Below, piece after piece: positions 59,070-64,000 of a DNA stretch of 64,000 nt (its first letter is position 1; every line of letters begins with the position of its first letter). Source of the DNA: Prinia subflava (Eukaryota > Chordata > Aves > Passeriformes > Cisticolidae); the NCBI RefSeq assembly GCF_021018805.1, contig NC_086254.1, positions 4,017,001-4,081,000 of the forward strand, given 5' to 3'. The notes under the pieces are model-generated. The model made no database searches. It saw only the letters and a program-made list of their open reading frames with translations, and was not told the DNA's origin. Both the position numbers and the translations under genes were made by a program.

Positions 59070-59671
59070 TCCTGTTATCCTGTTCCCCAGTTCTCCTGTC
59101 ATCCTGTTCTCCTGTTCCCCTGTTATCCTGTTATCCTGTTCTCCTGTTACCCTGTCATCCTGTTCTCCTGTTCTCCTGTTCTCCTGCTCTCCTGCTCTCC
59201 TGTTCTCCTGTTCCCCTGTTCTCCTGCTCTCCTGTTCTCCTGCTCTCCTGTTCTCCTGCTCTCCTGTTCTCCAGCTATCCTGTTGTCCTGCTCTCCTGTC
59301 ATCCTGTTCTCCTGTTCTCCTGTTCTCCTGCTCTCCTGTTACCCTGTCATCCTGTTCTCCTGCTCTCCTGTTCTCCAGCTATCCTGTTGTCCTGCTCTCC
59401 TGTCATCCTGTTCTCCTGTTCCCCTGTTCTCCTGCTCTCCTGTTCTCCTGCTCTCCTGTTCTCATGTTCTCCTGTTCCCCTGTTCTCCTGCTCTCCTGTT
59501 CCCCTGTTCTCCTGCTCTCCTGTTATCCTGCTCTCCTGCTCTCCTGTTCTCCTGTTCTCCTGTTCTCCTGTTCTCCTGTCATCCTGTTCCCCTGTTCTCC
59601 TGCTCTCCTGTTCTCCTGCTCTCCTGTTCTCCTGTTCTCCTGTCATCCTGTTCTGTTCTCCTGCTCTCCAT
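59070..59671. repeat. 8-bp pyrimidine-rich array (TGTTCTCC), about 75 copies
   Basis: The unit TGTTCTCC, with variants TGCTCTCC, TGTTCCCC, TGTTATCC and TGTCATCC, runs for about 0.6 kb. Three units make 24 bases, so all three plus-strand frames read Ser/Cys/Pro/Leu repeats and the minus strand reads Glu/Gln/Arg/Gly repeats. None is a gene. Blocks of identical variant order recur, indicating higher-order duplication. Confidence 0.97.
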
Positions 59672-61064
59672 CACCGCCAAGCCTGGCCGGAGCCTGCTGT
59701 CCTCACCGCCTGCTCCCTCAGCCTTTCCAGCGAGCATCATTTTTTCCCCATCCCAGAGGAACAAAGTGGAGAGCACAGATTCATCTCCCTCGGATTGTGA
59801 AAGCCTTGGAGTGAGGAGCAGAGGCACTGGCAGCCTCTGCTGACCCTGGGCCGGCTCCCCATCCTGCCCCCCTCACCCCCAGCCTGCAGCAGCACAGATC
59901 CACAGCTTTCGGGACAATTACTCCTGATTTCCTTCTGTAGAAACAAGATTAAAATCAAAACTGCCTGTAGGCTTCCATGTCTTGCGCAGCGCTCAGTCAG
60001 CCCTGGCTGGGTCCTGCTCTTCCTCCCACACTGCAGCCACGGAAAAAAATAATAATAAAAAAATCCTCAGTAGCCTGGGAGGTGTTAAATCCATTCCTTT
60101 CTTGTTTTTATGGCTCACTTAAGCGTGTCTACCTCCAAAAGTTTTTACCATGGGAGAAGCCAAGATAAATAAGGAGGTTTGCTCTTTGTTTCAGGGCTGA
60201 CCCAATACAGAAGGGAACCCCCACACTCGAGGGGCTGCCAGGGATAGAGCCCCGCTCCCTCCACAGCCCGGGATGTCTGTGGACCCTTCTCTTGCAATAT
60301 TGAGTGAGTTTTCAGTCCATTTCCCCCTCACTGACTAATTTACAGCTTCCAGTCGCTAATGGTTTTCGTGGATTGCTTAATTATAGGTGGGGTGGATGGT
60401 GCTGCCTCATTACCAGGGCTGCCAGATGTTCCCTTTGTAACCCTCATCTCAGTAGCTCCCAGCCCTGTCAAACTTTAACCTTTGCAGCTGGGACATCATC
60501 TTTGTGCTCCTTTCCAGCACAAGGACTGGCATCACCCGATGAAGCTGGGAGAAGCAGGAACAACAGCCTGGCCTGGTGGCAGGGACTCGTGTGTGAGGGG
60601 ACACTGCTGGCCTGGAGGAGCTGCTGGTGGGAGAGAGGGTGGAAAAAGGGTCAGGAGGTGCTGGGAGAGCAGGGAGGGTCTCCAGGTGGTACCTGCACAG
60701 TCACACAGCCTGAGATTTCTGTCTTGTCTCTGTTCTCCACTGCACAAGGAGCATTTAACCAGACCTCCACTTTCTCGGGTGGTTTGTGGTGTGGGGCCGC
60801 ATCTAAACCATGCCCAGGAGGACACCAAGAACCCTCTTGCCCTAAGGGCAGCACATTTGCCCTGAAATAGGCTAGCAAGGCCTGGGCAGCTGCCTCATGA
60901 GCTCCCACACAGGCTGGGGGATGAGGGGTCCCGTCCCACCTCACCAGAGCTGCTGCTTTGAGAGCAGCTCCAAGCTTTGGGGATGATCTACTGCATCAGG
61001 TCCTCTTTGCCCCTGGTCAAGAGCACATTATGTGTTAATATTTTCACATCACATCAATCCTTCC
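59672..61064. other. Intergenic, no genes supported
   Basis: A patch at 60330-60420 has homeobox-type words (gctaatgg, gcttaattatag). No repeat is recognised. Confidence 0.55.
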
Positions 61065-61490
61065 CAGGCACCTGGTGGAAATCTCTGTAATGAGGACAGG
61101 CTGAGGGAACTGAGCCCATTCAGCCTTGAGGAGAGATGACGGAGAGGGGATCTCATCCATGTCTGTCAGCATCTGAAGGGGGATGTCACAAAGATGGACC
61201 AGGCTCTTCCCAGTGGTGCCAAGAAATAGGACAAGAGGCAATGGGCAGAAATTGATGCCCAGAAAATTCTACCTCGACATAAGGAAGAACTTCTTTCATT
61301 GACACTGACCAAGCACTGAACATCTGCCCAGAGGGGGTGTGGAGTCTCCCTCACTGGAGATATTCCAGAACCCTCCGGACACACTCTGCTCCATGTGCTC
61401 TGGGATGACCCTGCTGGAGCAGGAAGGTTGGACCAGATGAGTTACTGTGGTTTTCTCCAGCCTGGTCCATGCTGGGATTCTGTGAACCAC
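61065..61490 (+). mobile_element. CR1 LINE 3' part
   Basis: tgaggacaggctgaggg, gaagatgg-type words, aaataggacaagaggcaatgg, gaagaacttctttc and ggagtctccctcactggag, then gaccagatgag and gctgggattctgtgaa. Plus orientation and about 0.42 kb, the longest CR1 piece here, of a subfamily different from those at 29425 and 36000. Confidence 0.92.
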
Positions 61491-63084
61491 TGAGCCCCAC
61501 GAGCCAGGGAGCTCTGGGACAGGCTCTGGCCAAGGGCAGCACTATTGCCTGGGAGGGCTCAGCAGCAGAAACAGCACTTCTCCTCCCAAAACACTCATGA
61601 GAGGCAGATAAACCCCATGACAGAGCTTGAAGAAAGAACAGCCTGCAGGGCTGGGAGCTGTGCTTCTTGCAGGAATCCCTGTGACAGGCTGGGCTGAGCT
61701 CTGGAGCACCCTCTGCCTCCCACGCCTCAGCTGCGGTGAACCGGAAAAAATGAGCTTATCAAACTTCAAAACTGAACCTGCATTTCTTCAGGACTTTCAT
61801 TCCAAGCCACAAAACACTTTCTATCAATGAATTCACACAGAAATAAATGAGAGCTCCTCCCTGAGATGTCTGCTGTCGCTTCCTTGCACTGGCTGCTGTC
61901 TCTGGCTCTGCCTTGGGTACATTTCTGCAGAAATTGAGTTCGTCACCCTCTCAGCTGGGGAGCAGTGCCAGTCACCCTCAACTACAGGCTTCTTCCAGCA
62001 ACAGTGGGTAAACTGGAAGTACCTGAAAAGTCAGAAGTTGGTGTTCACAGTGGGAGAGTCACTGGGAGCAGGTTTGAGCTGGGTCATGGAAAACTGGAGT
62101 GAGTTGGTCGGGTCAGGTGCACTATGAAAAGTCCCACAGACGTGGTGGTGGTAGTGGTTACCCTTAGCTGGATTGTACAGGGATTTGGGGGGCAACCCTC
62201 CTTTTCCAGATCAGGGCAGCTCATTATGATGCTGCTGGTGGTCTCTGCTGCATGGGGGAGTTGCTAAAAACAATCATTTTGCTGCTGGAAGGAGTCATTT
62301 AAGTAGCCCATTGCAAAAATGATGTAAAGCCCTTGTGTGGTGTAACTGGAGCTGTGGCCTGTCCAGAGCCGGGCAGGAAGGGGACAGGGAACCTGGATAC
62401 AGAGGGGAGTGAGATGGGTGGAGGCCAGTCCTGCTGGCTAAATCCTTAAAAAAACAGAAGTGCCTCCTGGAGAAGCCCATTCCTCAAACGTGCATGCTCT
62501 GCCTTCGGCGTGGGGACGAGGAGCACTGAGGAGTGTGAAGTCCCAGGGTGTCTGGGACACACAGAGTGAGGCTGGTGCTCAGCTTTTACCACACAGGAGG
62601 TCCCTTGGATCCTTTCTCTGCCTCCCTGCAGTGACAATTTAAATCTCACATTTCCAAAGACCAAGGCAGCCCAGCACAACTGGGTATAGAGCACTGATGG
62701 AACAGTGCCAGTGGTTTCCACAGGTGTCAGGCAGGGATTTGTAATTCCAGGGCTCCTGCTGCTATCACACAGTGATAATCCTGATCCCAGCAAAGGCAGG
62801 GGACATGGAACTGCTGTGCTTCCAGCAGAGTAGGAGCAGGGTTGGGGCATGCTCAGCTTCCAGCTGGAAGTAGGGTGCTGGAGGGGACCTAGAGAGCGTC
62901 ACTCTTAGGCAGCCCCCTTAGACCCCACAGCAGCATCCCCACCTCCTTCTACTGCTCCTGATAATTTTTAATATTATTTTTGTGATGGAAACTTGAGTTC
63001 TACTCTTAACTGCTTAAGACACAGCTATTTCCTCTGGACTGTTTCCACTGCCCACAAACCTGCCCACTTCTCAGGTGGAAATCT
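61491..63084. other. Intergenic, no features seen
   Basis: About 1.6 kb of mixed sequence with short open frames only. Confidence 0.55.
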
Positions 63085-63462
63085 GCCAAAACATGGACAG
63101 GCTGGGAGAGCTGGGCTCTGCAGCCTGGAGAAGAGAAGGCTCCAGGAAGACCCCAGAGCCCCTTCCAGTGCCTAAAGGGGCTCCAAGAGAGCTGGAGAGC
63201 GACTGGGGACAAGGGCCTGGAGCAACAGGACAAGGGGCAATGGCCTCACACTGAAGGAGTGGAGATTTAGATTAGATATGAGGAGGAAATTCTTCCCTGT
63301 GAGGGTGGGGAGGTGCTGGCACAGGGTGCCCAGGGAGGCTGCCCTGCCCCTGGATCCCGGGAAGTGTCCAAGCCCAGGCTGGACAGGGCTGGGACAGTGG
63401 AAACTGTCCCTGCCCACCCCGGGGTGTCACTGGATGGGCTTTACGGTCCCTCCCAAGCCTTG
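63085..63462 (+). mobile_element. CR1 LINE 3' part next to the ATP2A3 CpG island
   Basis: catggacaggctgggagag, agcctggagaagagaaggc, ggagatttagattagatatg, ttcttccctgtgagggtgg and cagggtgcccagggagg lead to gatgggctttacggtccc. Plus orientation; it ends where CpG density rises sharply. Confidence 0.92.
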
Positions 63463-63700
63463 GCACGGCCGGGCCGGGCGAAGCGGGCCCGGTGCCGGTC
63501 CCGGGGCTCCCCGCGGTGCCGCTGCCCGGGGCTGCCGGGGGGGCGCGGGCCCGGGGGAGGCGGAGCGGGGCGGGGCGGGCCCGGGGGCGGTGCCGGGGCC
63601 GGGCCCGGCGCCGGGCGGGCCGAGAGGTGCCGAGGCATCGGCGTGCGAGCGGCGCCCCGTGTGCCTCCTGCGCCCCCGGCCAGCAGCCCCGGGCCGGGGC

Positions 63701-63818
63701 ATGGAGGCGGCGCACAGCATCCCCGCGCTCGACGTGCTCCGCCGCTTCGGGGTCAGCGAGAGCTGCGGGCTCAGCCCGGAGCAGGTCCGCCGCAACCGGG
63801 AGAAGTACGGCCCCAATG
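63701..63818 (+). CDS. ATP2A3: ATP2A3 (SERCA3) first coding exon
   Basis: The start codon at 63701 has G at -3 and G at +4. The exon encodes 39 residues, beginning [20 protein letters not shown] and continuing [17 protein letters not shown]. It ends with one base over at a gtcagt donor (63819). This is the cytosolic N-terminus (start of the actuator domain) of a sarco/endoplasmic reticulum Ca2+-ATPase, a P-type pump that moves cytosolic Ca2+ into the ER using ATP. ATP2A1 and ATP2A2 have similar first exons. ATP2A3 is chosen because of its position directly downstream of ZZEF1 on the same strand, as in human, and because GLSPEQV/GPN fits best. The rest of the gene lies beyond the window. Confidence 0.9.
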
Positions 63819-64000
63819 GTCAGTGCGGCGCCGCGGGATGCGGGGAGCGGGTGGGATGGGGCAGCGCTAACGGGACCCCGGCATCCCGGCTGGGACCCTC
63901 CGCCGGACCCGACCGGGACCGGGACCGGGAGGTGGACCCGGACCCTCCCCGCCGGGATCGGGATCTAGACCGGGATCCTCCTCACCGGGTTTGGGATGCG
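63819..64000 (+). other. ATP2A3: Start of ATP2A3 intron 1
   Basis: GC-rich intron with short imperfect repeats of gaccggga near 63908-63980. The window ends inside the intron. Confidence 0.8.

Larger units (their letters stand above)
63463..64000 (+). promoter_or_regulatory. ATP2A3: CpG island and likely ATP2A3 promoter
   Basis: CpG-dense, very GC-rich sequence covers the region before and after the first coding exon. A GC-box cluster (ggggcggggcgggc) lies at 63567-63580. No clear TATA box is seen, as is usual for CpG-island promoters. The exact transcription start cannot be read from the sequence. Confidence 0.8.

Noticed and set aside
58943..59843. Plus-strand open frame of 285 codons rich in Ser, Cys, Pro and Leu
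   Set aside because: It is the TGTTCTCC array; all frames are open for the same reason.
1..64000. CRISPR arrays, bacterial operons, tRNA or rRNA genes
   Set aside because: The window is vertebrate nuclear DNA; the tandem arrays have no unique spacers and I saw no tRNA or rRNA signature by eye.

Overview
The window is vertebrate nuclear DNA and almost certainly avian. The evidence is GT-AG introns of 0.1-1.9 kb, many 3' ends of CR1 LINEs in both orientations, a relic of a bird-type olfactory receptor and retroviral solo LTRs. A songbird is my best guess, because the LTR that starts TGTCTTGGTTTGG looks passerine to me; that part is from memory. The first ~37 kb is AT-rich and gene-dense. The rest is GC-richer, repeat-laden intergenic DNA that ends in a CpG island.

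Two genes are visible, both on the + strand. Positions 25-29798 hold the last 32 coding exons of ZZEF1 (zinc finger ZZ-type and EF-hand domain containing 1). They encode 1814 residues plus the stop, about the C-terminal 60 % of the protein; the 5' part lies upstream of the window. All 32 exons have AG/GT borders, the phases join without a stop, and the two ZZ zinc fingers are intact. A 3' UTR of uncertain length follows (candidate poly(A) signals at 30797, 31937 and 32554). At the other end, 63701-63818 is the first coding exon of ATP2A3 (SERCA3), inside a CpG island. ZZEF1 and ATP2A3 are also tandem neighbours on the same strand in human, so the synteny supports both calls.

The ~31 kb between the 3' UTR of ZZEF1 and ATP2A3 shows no intact gene. 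It holds CR1 fragments, four LTR-like elements (two from one family, each with a perfect 5-bp target-site duplication), a frameshifted olfactory-receptor fragment with one of those LTRs just behind it, and four tandem arrays: a 56-bp unit inside an LTR, a 12-bp array of ~0.88 kb, an 8-bp purine array and an 8-bp pyrimidine-rich array of ~0.6 kb. Long open frames in the arrays are artefacts of repeat periodicity.

I found no new biological system. The most unusual signals are: a 73-bp near-identical copy of a ZZEF1 splice-acceptor region placed 998 bp downstream in the next intron; a 27-bp minisatellite just past a ZZEF1 splice donor that stays open in the exon's own frame; a minisatellite expanded inside one of two sister solo LTRs; and an AT-rich insert inside a CR1 flanked by a 9-bp repeat. 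All coordinates come from reading by eye; no alignment or database search was run.
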